From CAWCUZ01 sp963798795 (lineage in GTDB: Bacteria > Acidobacteriota > Vicinamibacteria > Vicinamibacterales > SCN-69-37), in NCBI GenBank assembly GCA_963798795.1, contig CAWCUZ010000001.1:2232001-2296000 (forward strand): a DNA stretch of 64,000 nucleotides, read 5' to 3'. Below are positions 53,567 through 62,192 of this stretch, piece after piece. Numbering within the stretch: the stretch's first letter is position 1; each line of letters begins with the position of its first letter. The notes beneath the pieces are model-generated. The model worked only from the letters and a program-made list of their open reading frames with translations, searched no databases and had not been told where the DNA came from. Made by a program: the position numbers and the translations under genes.

Positions 53567-54805
53567 ATGAGCGGATCGCGGCAGGAACCCGTCGCCATCA
53601 CCGGAATCGGCGCCATCTCCGGTTTTGGCGTGGGGCGCGCCGCGCTCGAAGCGGGTCTCGCCGAGGGACGCTCCACGATCGCGCCGATCGCGCTGTTCGA
53701 TACCAGCGGCACGCGCGCGCACTGCGCAGCGCGCCTCGCCGACTTCGATGCCGCCGCGTTCGTGCCGCCTGAACGGCTTCGGCGCGTCGACCACATCAGC
53801 CGGCTCGCCATCGCCGCGACGGCACTCGCCCTCGACGATGCCGGCCTGCCCCGGCACCCTCCGCCCGATGGCGGCGCGGATCGCGGCATCGTCCTCGGCA
53901 CCGACACCGCGGGCCTGCGGAGCCTCGTGGAGTTCCTCGATCGGCTGCGCGCGCTCGGGCCGCAGGGCGCGTCGGCCCTCGACTTCAGCAACACCGTCGG
54001 CAACGCGCCGGCGAGTCTCTGCGGCATCGCCTTCGGCCTCCGCGGCCCGAACGTCACGTTGAGCCACAAGGAGGCGTCCGCCCTCGCGGCCGTCGCATTC
54101 GCCGCCGGCCTGGTCCGCAACGGCAAGGCGCGCGCGATCGTCACCGGCGGCGTCGACGAGTACGAATCGACCTACTTCAGCATCCACGACCACTTCGACG
54201 TGCTGGCGCGCGACGCCGGCGACGGCGAGGCCTCGCGCCCCTTCGATCGGCGGCGCAACGGTTTCGTGATGGGCGCCGGCGCGTTCCTGCTGGTGGTCGA
54301 GCATCCCGACGCGGCGGAGGCGCGCGCGGCCACCGTCAACGGCCGGCTCCTCGGGTTCGGATCCGTCTCCTCCGACAGCCGCCTGAACGCCTGGCCGGCG
54401 GATCCGCAGCCGCTGGTGCGGACGATGCGGGAGGCGCTGGCGTGCGCGGGCGTCGAGCCCGCCGACGTCGGCGTCGTGTTCGCGTCGGCCAACTCCACGC
54501 CCACGCTGGATCGGATCGAAGGGCAGGCACTGGCCGAGGTCTTCGGCCCCGCCGGCGTGCCGGTCGTCTCCGTCAAGGGGGCGCTGGGCGAGTCGGGAGC
54601 GGCCGGCGCCGCCGGTCTCGTCGGCGCCCTGCTGGCCCTCCGCTCGGGCGTCGTGCCGCCCACGCTCGGATCCGAGCAGCCCGACCCGGACTGCCCGGTC
54701 GACGTCTCTTCCAGGGCTCGCCCCTTCAATCCCACGCGCCCGCTGGCCCTGGTCAACGCGTTTGCGCGGGGCGGGACGAACCACTCGGCGGTCGTCGGCC
54801 GCTGA
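53567..54805 (+). CDS. Ketosynthase homologue without catalytic residues (KS-beta / chain-length-factor-like)
   Basis: 412 residues with a FabF-like thiolase fold (VAITGIGAISGFGVGRAALE, IVTGGVDEYESTYFSIHDHF, GFVMGAGAFLLVVEHPDAAE). The active-site cysteine position is glutamate (E169, in VTLSHKEASAL). The NAHGTSTP histidine is missing (ASANSTPTLD), and the second histidine is glutamate (KGALGESGAAG). This matches a non-catalytic partner such as the chain-length factor of type II systems. The catalytic partner is at 59955. It begins the operon KS-beta, ACP, deacetylase, barrel protein, PHP, KS-alpha. Confidence 0.88.
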   Translation: MSGSRQEPVAITGIGAISGFGVGRAALEAGLAEGRSTIAPIALFDTSGTRAHCAARLADFDAAAFVPPERLRRVDHISRLAIAATALALDDAGLPRHPPPDGGADRGIVLGTDTAGLRSLVEFLDRLRALGPQGASALDFSNTVGNAPASLCGIAFGLRGPNVTLSHKEASALAAVAFAAGLVRNGKARAIVTGGVDEYESTYFSIHDHFDVLARDAGDGEASRPFDRRRNGFVMGAGAFLLVVEHPDAAEARAATVNGRLLGFGSVSSDSRLNAWPADPQPLVRTMREALACAGVEPADVGVVFASANSTPTLDRIEGQALAEVFGPAGVPVVSVKGALGESGAAGAAGLVGALLALRSGVVPPTLGSEQPDPDCPVDVSSRARPFNPTRPLALVNAFARGGTNHSAVVGR

Positions 54806-54822
54806 CGCCGGCCCGGCCCGCT

Positions 54823-54844
54823 CGCCGGGCCTGAAGACCCGGCG
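54823..54844. repeat. Palindromic intergenic element (CCTGAAGACC type)
   Basis: CGCCGGGCCT/AGACCCGGCG with a GA centre, one mismatch in the 10-bp stem, is followed by CTCCGTCC and GGCGCTCCATTCAG. It lies between the ketosynthase stop and the ACP start. It is the same family as 25725 and 44651 and might also act as an attenuator within the operon. Confidence 0.7.
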
Positions 54845-54909
54845 CTCCGTCCAGGGCGCTCCATTCAGCGCGAACGCCCTTCCGGATCTACTATGATCGG
54901 CCGAAAAGC

Positions 54910-55209
54910 ATGGATGAGACGCTGAAGCCGCGTATCAAGGAACTGATTGTCAAGAGCCTGCGGTTGCCGATGTCACCGGCCGATATCGCCGACGAGGACC
55001 CGTTGTTCGGCGGCGGCCTGGGGCTCGACTCGATCGATGCGCTCGAGCTGGCGCTCGAGATGGAGCGCGTGTTCGGCATCACCCTCAGCGAGGAGGAAGT
55101 GGGCCGCCGCGTCCTGCGATCGGTCAGCTCGATCGCCGAGTTCATCCATGAACAGCGCCCGAACGGCGTCCGCCAGTCGGACCCGGGACCGTGGACCCAC
55201 ACGGGCTGA
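54910..55209 (+). CDS. Acyl carrier protein
   Basis: 99 residues. The phosphopantetheine site is GLGLDSIDALELALEMER (Ser41). The helices (KPRIKELIVKSLRLPMSPAD, LSEEEVGRRVLRSVSSIAEF) are typical. The C-terminal 18 residues (after EQRPNG) lie in the 19-nt overlap region with the deacetylase gene and are probably floppy. As the only ACP in the locus, it should serve both ketosynthase homologues, the dehydratase and the AMP ligase. Confidence 0.9.
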   Translation: MDETLKPRIKELIVKSLRLPMSPADIADEDPLFGGGLGLDSIDALELALEMERVFGITLSEEEVGRRVLRSVSSIAEFIHEQRPNGVRQSDPGPWTHTG

Positions 55210-56048
55210 CGCCTGCCGCCGGCTGTGCGCTGACCGTCGACGTCGAGGAGTGGTTCCACGTGTGCGGCGCCGGCCCCGCCCTGGCGCCCGAACGCTGGCC
55301 CGACCTGCCCAGCCGCGTCGTCGTCAATACCCATGTGCTGCTCGATCTGCTCGACCGCTGCCGCGTGCGCGCCACCTTCTTCGTGCTGGGCTACGTCGCC
55401 GAGCGGTATCCGGAGTTGATCGGGGCGATTCGCGCCGGCGGTCACACCATCGGCTCGCACGGCCACATGCACACCCGCGTCTACGAGCTCACTCCGGAGG
55501 CGTTCGATCGGGATCTCGACCGGAGCCTCCAGGCGCTCGCGGCGGCCGGTGCGCCGGCCGTACGGGCGTTCCGCGCCCCCGAGTGGTCGATCAACGAGCG
55601 ATCGCTCTGGGCGCTCGACCGGCTCGCCGCCCGCGGCTTCACCCTCGACTCCAGCATGGCGCCGCTGCGCGTGGTGGGCGACGCCTCGTACGACCAGGCC
55701 ATCCACCGGCGGCCGACGGCCGGCGGCGGCATCCTGGAATGCCCGCCCATGGTGTCGCGCCGCTGGGGGCAGAACGTTCCGGGCGGCGGCGGCTGGGGCC
55801 TGCGCATGCGGCGGCCCGAGGACGTGCTGCGCGAACTGGACGCCCGCGAGCGGGCGGGCCGCGCCTCCGTGCTCTGGGTGCATCCCTGGGAGATCGATGA
55901 CGACCCGCCACGCGTGAAACTTCCCACAGCGAAATGGTTCGCCCACTACTTTCGGCTCGGGGGCTTCAAGATCCGGCTGGAGAGCATCCTCCGCGGCGCC
56001 CGGTGTGTCCCCCTCGAAACGCTGACTGGCGGAGCGGCATCCGGGTGA
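55191..56048 (+). CDS. Polysaccharide deacetylase-like protein (NodB domain)
   Basis: 285 residues from GTG 55191. The catalytic motifs are TVDVEEWFHVCG (metal/base aspartate), GSHGHMHTRVYELTPE (metal histidines), VRAFRAPEWSINERS and LWVHPWEIDDDPPRVKLP. This belongs to the DUF3473-like group found in exopolysaccharide (EpsA/XrtA) systems. There is no signal peptide, so it acts in the cytoplasm or on a membrane-bound precursor. It overlaps the ACP gene by 19 nt and the next gene by 4 nt. Confidence 0.85.
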   Translation: MDPHGLTPAAGCALTVDVEEWFHVCGAGPALAPERWPDLPSRVVVNTHVLLDLLDRCRVRATFFVLGYVAERYPELIGAIRAGGHTIGSHGHMHTRVYELTPEAFDRDLDRSLQALAAAGAPAVRAFRAPEWSINERSLWALDRLAARGFTLDSSMAPLRVVGDASYDQAIHRRPTAGGGILECPPMVSRRWGQNVPGGGGWGLRMRRPEDVLRELDARERAGRASVLWVHPWEIDDDPPRVKLPTAKWFAHYFRLGGFKIRLESILRGARCVPLETLTGGAASG

Positions 56049-58990
56049 CCGCCTCGCACGCGCTCGCCGGCGTCGTTCTGCTCGCCGGCCTGGCGGCAGC
56101 GCCTGCGGCCGCGCAGGCGCCCGCGCCGATTCGGGGCGTCGGCGTCGACGAGTCCTACGACTCGCCGGCCGTGCTGGCGCCGGCGCTCGAGCGCGCCGGC
56201 GTGATGGATCAGGCGGATCACCTGAAGCTGTTCGTCCGGCTCTTCGTGCCCTGGGCGGTCGTTCGCGACGCCGCGGCCGCCGGCCGGTGGGATGCGCTCG
56301 ACGCGCGCATCGCCGACGACGCGCACGCGCCGCTGCTTCTCGTGATCGACGGCGCGCCGCTGACGACCGAGCAGAGCGGCGCGTGGTCCGGCACGATTCG
56401 GGCGCTCGCGACCCATCTGCGCGGGCGCGTCGCCGGCTACGAGATCGAGGCCGCCGCGGCCCCCGGCCGGCCGGACGCGGCCACATACGCGTATCTGCTG
56501 AAGCTCGCGGCCGTGCAGGCGCGCGCGGCCGATGGCGGCGCCCTCATCGCCGAGACGACGGTCGCGGCGGGCGACCTCGATTGGGTGCGGGCCCTGTACC
56601 AGAACGACCTGGCGACCGCCGTCGATATCGTTCCCGTGGCCGCCGGCGGCGACGCCGCACGAATCGTCGCGCTGGTGCGCGAGCGCGACCCGTCGGCCGT
56701 CGTGCTCACGGCCGGCGTCCCGCTCCCGTCCGATACCGACGCGGCGGCGTCGCGCTGGCTCACTGCCGCGGTGTCGGTCCTCGGCGAAGCCCCGGCGGCG
56801 GTTACCGTGGCCGGCCCGGTCGACGCCGTGGCGGCGGCCCTGCGCGCGGCCGCGCCGCTCGGCGACGTGCTCGGCGGCGAAATCGTGACGCTGGACCCCG
56901 GGTCCGTCTCGCTGGCGATGGCGCGGGGCGGCGCCGACGCCGCCGCCGTCCCGCACCGGCTGCTGTACAACCTCGGCAACGGCTCCACGTATTTCGTGTA
57001 TTGGGACGCCGGCACGCCGGCGTCGCCGCTGGACGTCCGCATGGTCGAGCGCGGCGGCCGCGCCCCGGTCCTGCGCGATCCGATCCACGGCACGGCGACT
57101 CCCGCGACCGGCTTCGCGCACGACGCGGCGACGCAGGTGTCGCACTTCACCGCTCCCGCCTCGACGAGCCCGATCATCGCGGATTTCAACTACGGCGCCG
57201 AGGGGCAGTTCCTCACGAGCGCCGAGGTCTCCGGCGCCGCGTCGCTCAGCGTCGAGGAGATCGTCTTTCGCGAACAGCAGGCGATGGCGGTCCAGCGCGC
57301 GCGCTACGAGACCTACAGCGCATCGCTCCAGATGCGGCTGCACTTCCGCGCCACGGCGTCGCAGGTCTTCGACGTGGTCTCGGAGAACCGCGTCTACGCC
57401 GCGGGCGACGACGTGGAGTGGGAGGAGACGTCGTTCTCGGTGAACGGCGCCAAATGGGGCGCCGACCGGCCGGGCTTCCCGCTGCTCCAGGCGGAAAAGG
57501 TCCTGTCGCTGCCGCTCGACCTGCGGCTCACGGCCGACTACCGGTACCGGCTGGCGGGGGTCGAGACGGTCGACGGCCGCCGCTGCTACGTCGTCGAATT
57601 CGAGCCGCAGGATGCCGGCCTGGCGCGATACCGCGGGCGCGTGTGGATCGATGCCGCGTCGTTCCTGCGCGTCCGGACGGAGGGCGTCGAGACGCACCTC
57701 GAGGGTGAAATCGTCTCGAACCAGGTCACCGAGACGTACGGACCGGTCGCCACCATCGACGGGCAGACGATTCAGTTTCCCACGCACGTCGCGACCCGGC
57801 AGATCCTGCTCATCGCGGGGCGGAACCTCCTGCTCGAGCGCGACGACCGGTTCTCGGACTTCCGGATGGACGCGGCCGATTTTCTCGAGCGACGTGAGGC
57901 GGCGCGGACGAGCGACCGCATCATGTTCCGCGACACCGACCAGGGTGTGCGCTACTTCGTCAAGCAGGGCGCCGAGCGCGTGGTCAGTCAGCGGCTGACC
58001 CGGTCCAGCCGCGCGCTGGCGATGGGCACGACGGTCGACCCGACGTTCGCGTTTCCGCTGCCGATCTTCGGGATCAACTACCTGAACTTCCGGTTCCTCG
58101 ACTCCAACAGCCAGCTCGCGCTGCTGTTCGGCGGCGTCTTCGCGGCCGGCACCCTCCAGACGCCCAGGCTCGGCCGGACGCCGTTCGACGGGAGCGTGGA
58201 CTTCTTCGGCATCGCCGTCCCCGGCACCGACGAGCTGTTCGACACGGCCGGCGAGCACGTCGACGAGCGCGTGCTCGCAATCCCCGCCTCGACCGGCGCG
58301 CACGCCGGCTGGCAGTTCTCGCCGTTTCAGAAGGTCACGCTGGGCTACCAGTTCCGCTTCGACAAGTACTTCGCCGGACCGGACACGTCGGCCGGCTTTG
58401 TCGTGCCCGCGAGCACCGTGACGCACGGCATCGCCGCCGGCTACGAGTACCGGCGGAACGGCTATGCGCTGATGGCCAGTGCCGCTCAGTACCATCGCAT
58501 GCGCTGGACGCCCTGGGGCCGGCCGGGCGACTACGACCCGGCGCACCAGACCTATCGCCAGTATTCCGTCGGTGGCTCCAAGGACTTTCTGATGGGCACG
58601 TTCCAGACGATCCACGCCGGGGCCGCGTGGTACGGCGGCCGCAACCTGGACCGGTTCAGCATGTATCAGTTCGGCCTGTTCACCGAGCTCCAGATGCACG
58701 GCGTGCCCTCGTCGGGCGTGCGGTTCCCGTCGCTCGGCCTGGCCCGGCTGTCCTACTCGTTCAACCTGTTCGACCAGTACCGGCTCGACCTGTTTCTCGA
58801 CCAGGCGGTGGGCCGCGACCCGGGCGACCGCCGGACGTGGCGGCCCGTCACGGGCACCGGCGTGGCTGTCACCCTGCGCACGCCCTGGAATACCATGCTC
58901 ACTGTCGACATCGGCAAGAGCATCCTGCCGCCGCTCTACCGCCGGGCGGGCTCGCGGGTCGTGCAGGTGATGCTGCTCAAGCCGTTCTGA
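56045..58990 (+). CDS. Large secreted protein: N-terminal helical/TIM-type domain, LolA-like domain, C-terminal outer-membrane barrel
   Basis: 981 residues from GTG 56045, overlapping the deacetylase stop (GTGA). The signal peptide ends near APAAA-QA. Residues about 30-330 resemble a sugar-hydrolase-like barrel (GVGVDESYDSPAVLAPALER). Residues about 420-640 look like an outer-membrane lipoprotein-sorting domain (LRLTADYRYRLAGVETVDGR, YRGRVWIDAASFLRVRTEGV). Residues about 670-981 are strands of an outer-membrane barrel ending VVQVMLLKPF. I know no characterised protein with this architecture. It could be the outer-membrane terminus of the export path. Confidence 0.8.
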   Translation: MTASHALAGVVLLAGLAAAPAAAQAPAPIRGVGVDESYDSPAVLAPALERAGVMDQADHLKLFVRLFVPWAVVRDAAAAGRWDALDARIADDAHAPLLLVIDGAPLTTEQSGAWSGTIRALATHLRGRVAGYEIEAAAAPGRPDAATYAYLLKLAAVQARAADGGALIAETTVAAGDLDWVRALYQNDLATAVDIVPVAAGGDAARIVALVRERDPSAVVLTAGVPLPSDTDAAASRWLTAAVSVLGEAPAAVTVAGPVDAVAAALRAAAPLGDVLGGEIVTLDPGSVSLAMARGGADAAAVPHRLLYNLGNGSTYFVYWDAGTPASPLDVRMVERGGRAPVLRDPIHGTATPATGFAHDAATQVSHFTAPASTSPIIADFNYGAEGQFLTSAEVSGAASLSVEEIVFREQQAMAVQRARYETYSASLQMRLHFRATASQVFDVVSENRVYAAGDDVEWEETSFSVNGAKWGADRPGFPLLQAEKVLSLPLDLRLTADYRYRLAGVETVDGRRCYVVEFEPQDAGLARYRGRVWIDAASFLRVRTEGVETHLEGEIVSNQVTETYGPVATIDGQTIQFPTHVATRQILLIAGRNLLLERDDRFSDFRMDAADFLERREAARTSDRIMFRDTDQGVRYFVKQGAERVVSQRLTRSSRALAMGTTVDPTFAFPLPIFGINYLNFRFLDSNSQLALLFGGVFAAGTLQTPRLGRTPFDGSVDFFGIAVPGTDELFDTAGEHVDERVLAIPASTGAHAGWQFSPFQKVTLGYQFRFDKYFAGPDTSAGFVVPASTVTHGIAAGYEYRRNGYALMASAAQYHRMRWTPWGRPGDYDPAHQTYRQYSVGGSKDFLMGTFQTIHAGAAWYGGRNLDRFSMYQFGLFTELQMHGVPSSGVRFPSLGLARLSYSFNLFDQYRLDLFLDQAVGRDPGDRRTWRPVTGTGVAVTLRTPWNTMLTVDIGKSILPPLYRRAGSRVVQVMLLKPF

Positions 58991-59004
58991 GCCGGCGAAT
59001 CGCG

Positions 59005-59958
59005 ATGAGAGCCGACCTGCACGTCCACACGTATCACTCCGGGTATGCGAAGCACCTCCGCGTGCTGCACGCGCGCGACTGCTACTCGCCGCCCGAGGCG
59101 GTCTATCGCGCGGCGAAGGCCCGCGGCATGGACCTCGTCTGCTTCACCGACCACGACAGCATCGACGGGTGCCTCGAGTTCCGGGATGCGCATCCCGACG
59201 CGCCGGACTTCCTCGTGGGCGAGGAGATCGAATGCCACGTGCCGGATGCGCCCGGCCTGCGCGTTCACCTGGGCGCCATCGGGATGACCGAGCGGCTGCA
59301 CCGCGACATCCAGCCGCTGCGCGACAACGTCTTCGACGTGGCCGCGCGGCTCACCAGTGCGGGCGTGTTCTTCAGCGTCAATCATCTCTTCCTGCTCTTC
59401 GCCGACGAGATGCCCGTGGAACGCTACGTCCGCGACCTGCTGGCCGCCGCGCCCGGGCTCGAGGTGCACAACGGATCGGCGCTGGCGGCTCACAACGATC
59501 TGGTGGCGGCGCTCGCGACCGCGCCGGGCTGGACCGGCCGGCCGCTCACGGCCACGGGCGGCAGCGACGCGCATACGCTGCGCTACGTCGGCACGGCCTA
59601 TACCGAGACGCCCGCGACCACCCGCGATGGCTTCCTTGCGGACCTGCACGCCGGCCGGACGCGCACGGGCGGCGCCCACGGCAGTCGCGGGCGGATGACG
59701 GCCGAAATCTACGGCGTGATCTTCAGTTCGTGGCGCGCGCTGCTCGGCCTCGAGCGCCACGACCTGTCGCCGGGGCGCCGCGCCGCGGCCGGCATCGTGT
59801 CGGCCCTGCTCACGCCCGCGCAGATCCTGCCGGCCGTCATCGCCATCAGGATGAAGGCGGCCGAGGCGCGGCGTGTCCGCCGGTATCAACACCTGCTCGA
59901 CGGCACTCTCGCGTGGGCGACCGTCCCGGCCGCCCCTTCCCCCGCGGGCCGGCTGTGA
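59005..59958 (+). CDS. PHP-domain metal-dependent hydrolase
   Basis: 317 residues from ATG 59005. Metal ligands are in ADLHVHTYHSGY (HxH), CFTDHDSID (DHD), VGEEIECHV, FSVNHLFLLF and TGGSDAHTLRYVGTAY (DxH). The C-terminal 100 residues include a hydrophobic helix region (GRRAAAGIVSALLTPAQILP). PHP proteins cleave phosphoester bonds; here a phospho-lipid or sugar phosphate is possible. It is 14 nt after the barrel gene, and its stop overlaps the ketosynthase start (GTGA). Confidence 0.87.
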   Translation: MRADLHVHTYHSGYAKHLRVLHARDCYSPPEAVYRAAKARGMDLVCFTDHDSIDGCLEFRDAHPDAPDFLVGEEIECHVPDAPGLRVHLGAIGMTERLHRDIQPLRDNVFDVAARLTSAGVFFSVNHLFLLFADEMPVERYVRDLLAAAPGLEVHNGSALAAHNDLVAALATAPGWTGRPLTATGGSDAHTLRYVGTAYTETPATTRDGFLADLHAGRTRTGGAHGSRGRMTAEIYGVIFSSWRALLGLERHDLSPGRRAAAGIVSALLTPAQILPAVIAIRMKAAEARRVRRYQHLLDGTLAWATVPAAPSPAGRL

Positions 59959-61169
59959 CCCATCGGCGCGTTGTCATCACAGGCATTGGCTGCGTCGCGT
60001 CCATCGGCGCGAATCGCGAGGGCGTCTGGGACGGGCTCCTCACCGGGCGCTGCGGCATCGCGCCGCTGACGCTGTTCGATCCCGCCGGCTACCGCAGCCC
60101 GCTCGCCGCGCAGCTCGGCGACTACGCCGAGGGACGCGGCCTCACGCCGCTCCAGCAGCGCCGATGGTCGCGATGCGATCAGATCGCCGTGCTCGCCGCG
60201 GGCGAGGCCATCGACGACGCGGGCCTGGGCGAGGACGTGGCGACCGACCGGGTCGGCGTCGCGCTCGGCGCCGGCACGAGCGACCTGTTCCGCAACGAGA
60301 CCTACCTTGCGGACCTGCGCGCGGGCGGCTTCGACCGGGCCCGACCCTCGGACGTGTTCAACTTCTTCTCCAGCACCCCGTTGGATGCGGTGGCGTCGCA
60401 CTTCGGCGCCGCGGGGCCGCGCCAGTGCGTCGTGGCAGCCTGCTCGTCGAGCACGATCGCGATCGGCGCCGCGGCCGACGCCATCCGCGACGGCAGCATC
60501 GACATGGCGCTTGCGGGCGGGGCGGACGTGCTCTGCCGGCTCACGTTCAGCGGCTTCAATGCCCTGCGGCTGGTCGACCTCGTCCCTTGCCGGCCGTTCG
60601 ACGCGAAGCGCGCGGGCATGACGATCGGCGAGGCCTCCGCGATTCTCGTGCTCGAGGAACTGGAACAGGCGAAGCGGCGCGGCGCCCACGTCTACGCCGA
60701 GCTGGTGGGCTACGGACTCACGTGCGAGGCGTACCACCCGACCTCGCCGGAGCCGGACGGGCTGGCGCTGGCCGCGACGATCCGGGCGGCGCTCGAGGCG
60801 GCGCGCGTCGACGCGAGCGAGATCGATCACATCAACGCGCACGGCACCGGCACCGTACAGAACGATCGGTCCGAGGCGCGCGCCTTCGTGCGCGTCTTCG
60901 GCGAGCGGGCCGGCGCGATTCCGGTCACGTCCATCAAGTCGATGGTCGGCCACTGTCTCGGCGCCGCCGGCGCCATCGAGGCGGCGGCGCTGGCGCTCAC
61001 GATCGCGCGCGGCGTCATCCCGCCGACCATCCACCACACCGCCACCGACCCTGACTGCCCGCTCGATCTCGTCGCCAACGACGCACGCGAGACGCGCGTC
61101 CGCTGCGGGATCTCCACCTCGCTCGCCTTCGGCGGCAACAACGCCGCGCTCGTGATGCGGGCGATCTGA
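59955..61169 (+). CDS. Catalytic beta-ketoacyl-ACP synthase (FabF-like, KS-alpha)
   Basis: 404 residues from GTG 59955. The triad is complete: Cys163 (VVAACSSSTIAIG), His296 (INAHGTGTVQND) and His333 (IKSMVGHCLGAAGA). The C-terminal GISTSLAFGGNNAALVM is typical. It should condense malonyl-ACP with an acyl chain, in partnership with the non-catalytic homologue at 53567. It is the last gene of the six-gene operon. Confidence 0.92.
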   Translation: MTHRRVVITGIGCVASIGANREGVWDGLLTGRCGIAPLTLFDPAGYRSPLAAQLGDYAEGRGLTPLQQRRWSRCDQIAVLAAGEAIDDAGLGEDVATDRVGVALGAGTSDLFRNETYLADLRAGGFDRARPSDVFNFFSSTPLDAVASHFGAAGPRQCVVAACSSSTIAIGAAADAIRDGSIDMALAGGADVLCRLTFSGFNALRLVDLVPCRPFDAKRAGMTIGEASAILVLEELEQAKRRGAHVYAELVGYGLTCEAYHPTSPEPDGLALAATIRAALEAARVDASEIDHINAHGTGTVQNDRSEARAFVRVFGERAGAIPVTSIKSMVGHCLGAAGAIEAAALALTIARGVIPPTIHHTATDPDCPLDLVANDARETRVRCGISTSLAFGGNNAALVMRAI

Positions 61170-61212
61170 CGACGCGGCCGGCCCGTGTCCGGACGTGCCG
61201 GTGGCGAGCGGC

Positions 61213-61371
61213 CTATTCGCGCAGTTCCACGAAACCGGCTGCGGACAAGTCCCCGTCGAACGCCAGAGCCTCCCGGATTCGGAGCGACCGCATCAGAATG
61301 AAGCTCGTCGCGTCGACGAACGAGTACTCGCGCTCGTCGTGCCGGCGGAGCCAGCGCAGGGACATGCACAT
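61213..61371 (-). pseudogene. C-terminal remnant of a PIN-domain toxin
   Basis: About 50 codons: HDEREYSFVDATSFILMRSL, RIREALAFDGDLSAAGFVEL, RE. The pattern D..YSFxDATSFxLMxxLxIxxALAFDxxFxxAGF is the C-terminal half of a VapC-like PIN nuclease. The N-terminal half with the first acidic residue is missing. It lies 425 nt from a complete VapC gene and looks like a relic of an earlier toxin-antitoxin locus. Confidence 0.6.
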
Positions 61372-61796
61372 CTCGACTCCGGACCACCCCCTCAGCGGCT
61401 CCGTTTCGAGCCGCCGGGCAGGCGTCGGCCTCACCGCTCTGCTCGTCGGCGAGCGATATGGCGGAAGCCGCGGACCCGCTCACGCGCTCCTCCTGTCGGC
61501 CGTGGCGGTCGGCAACCTCGCGCTCGACCTGGCGGCCCGGACCCACCCCAGCGTCGCGGGCCGCTGGACCACCGATCCCAATCCTGCCGACGCGCCCGCC
61601 GCCACGGGTCGCGGACAGGCTGGCCGACGCGGCGGCGGGACCGGGCGCGGCGCCCGGAGCGGCGACATGGGCAGCGGCTGGGGCTCGACCATCACCATCA
61701 CCCAGGACGCGGCACACCTGACGTGTAATACGCGTTCTTCACCCGCAGCGGCCGCCGCCGCTCGGCGGCGTGCATGGGTCCAGCGCGTTCGGCGCG
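61372..61796. other. Gap without a recognisable gene
   Basis: Several open frames exist on both strands, but all are GC- and Arg-rich with no recognisable domain, start signal or codon pattern. No tRNA, array or palindrome of the families above is visible. Confidence 0.6.
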
Positions 61797-62192
61797 TCAC
61801 GCGCGCGCGTCGAGGAGGGGGACGTCGTAGTCGTCGAACGCGGCGTCGGACGTCACGATGCGGAGTCCGACGATCCGTGCCTGGGCGATGAGCAGCCGGT
61901 CGAAGGGATCCGGGTGGTGATCGGGAAGCGCCGCTACGGCCACGACGTGTTCCACGGTGACGGGGAGTTCGTCGAATCCGCTCGACGCCAGCGCGCTCGG
62001 CACCCATTGGTGAGGGGCATCCGGCAATCTGAGGCGACCCGTGCGCCACTTGATTGCGATCTCCCAGGCGCTTGCCGCGCTGACCCACACCACGTCAGGG
62101 CCGGACTCGATGGCCGCGCGCGCCCGCGAACCAAGTTTTCGATTCCCCTCGCGCCACCAGATCAGCGTCTGCGTGTCGAGCAGCAGGTTCAC
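61797..62192 (-). CDS. VapC-type PIN-domain ribonuclease toxin
   Basis: 131 residues from GTG 62192. The PIN acidic residues are in LLLDTQTLIWWREG, SAASAWEIAIKWRTGRL and HPDPFDRLLIAQARIVGLRI, and the end ISD-like VTSDAAFDDYDVPLLDARA is complete. It would cleave RNA, usually tRNA or rRNA, when freed from its antitoxin. The start overlaps the stop of the upstream frame encoding the antitoxin domain (GTGA), the usual coupling for such pairs. Confidence 0.88.
   Translation of the reverse strand: MNLLLDTQTLIWWREGNRKLGSRARAAIESGPDVVWVSAASAWEIAIKWRTGRLRLPDAPHQWVPSALASSGFDELPVTVEHVVAVAALPDHHPDPFDRLLIAQARIVGLRIVTSDAAFDDYDVPLLDARA

Noticed and set aside
52658..54784. A 708-codon minus-strand frame opposite the ketosynthase gene
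   Set aside because: The same antisense composition; the plus-strand ketosynthase and minus-strand LolA-like gene in other frames account for the coding signal.
55946..58699. A 917-codon open frame on the minus strand opposite the barrel protein
   Set aside because: Composition is typical of antisense frames in GC-rich DNA (Arg, His, Gly, Val), with no domain or start signal. The plus-strand gene explains the region.
39534..61169. A standard aryl-polyene cluster
   Set aside because: No ammonia-lyase, ketoreductase, second ACP or thioesterase is found, and two radical SAM enzymes are present. The resemblance is kept as partial.
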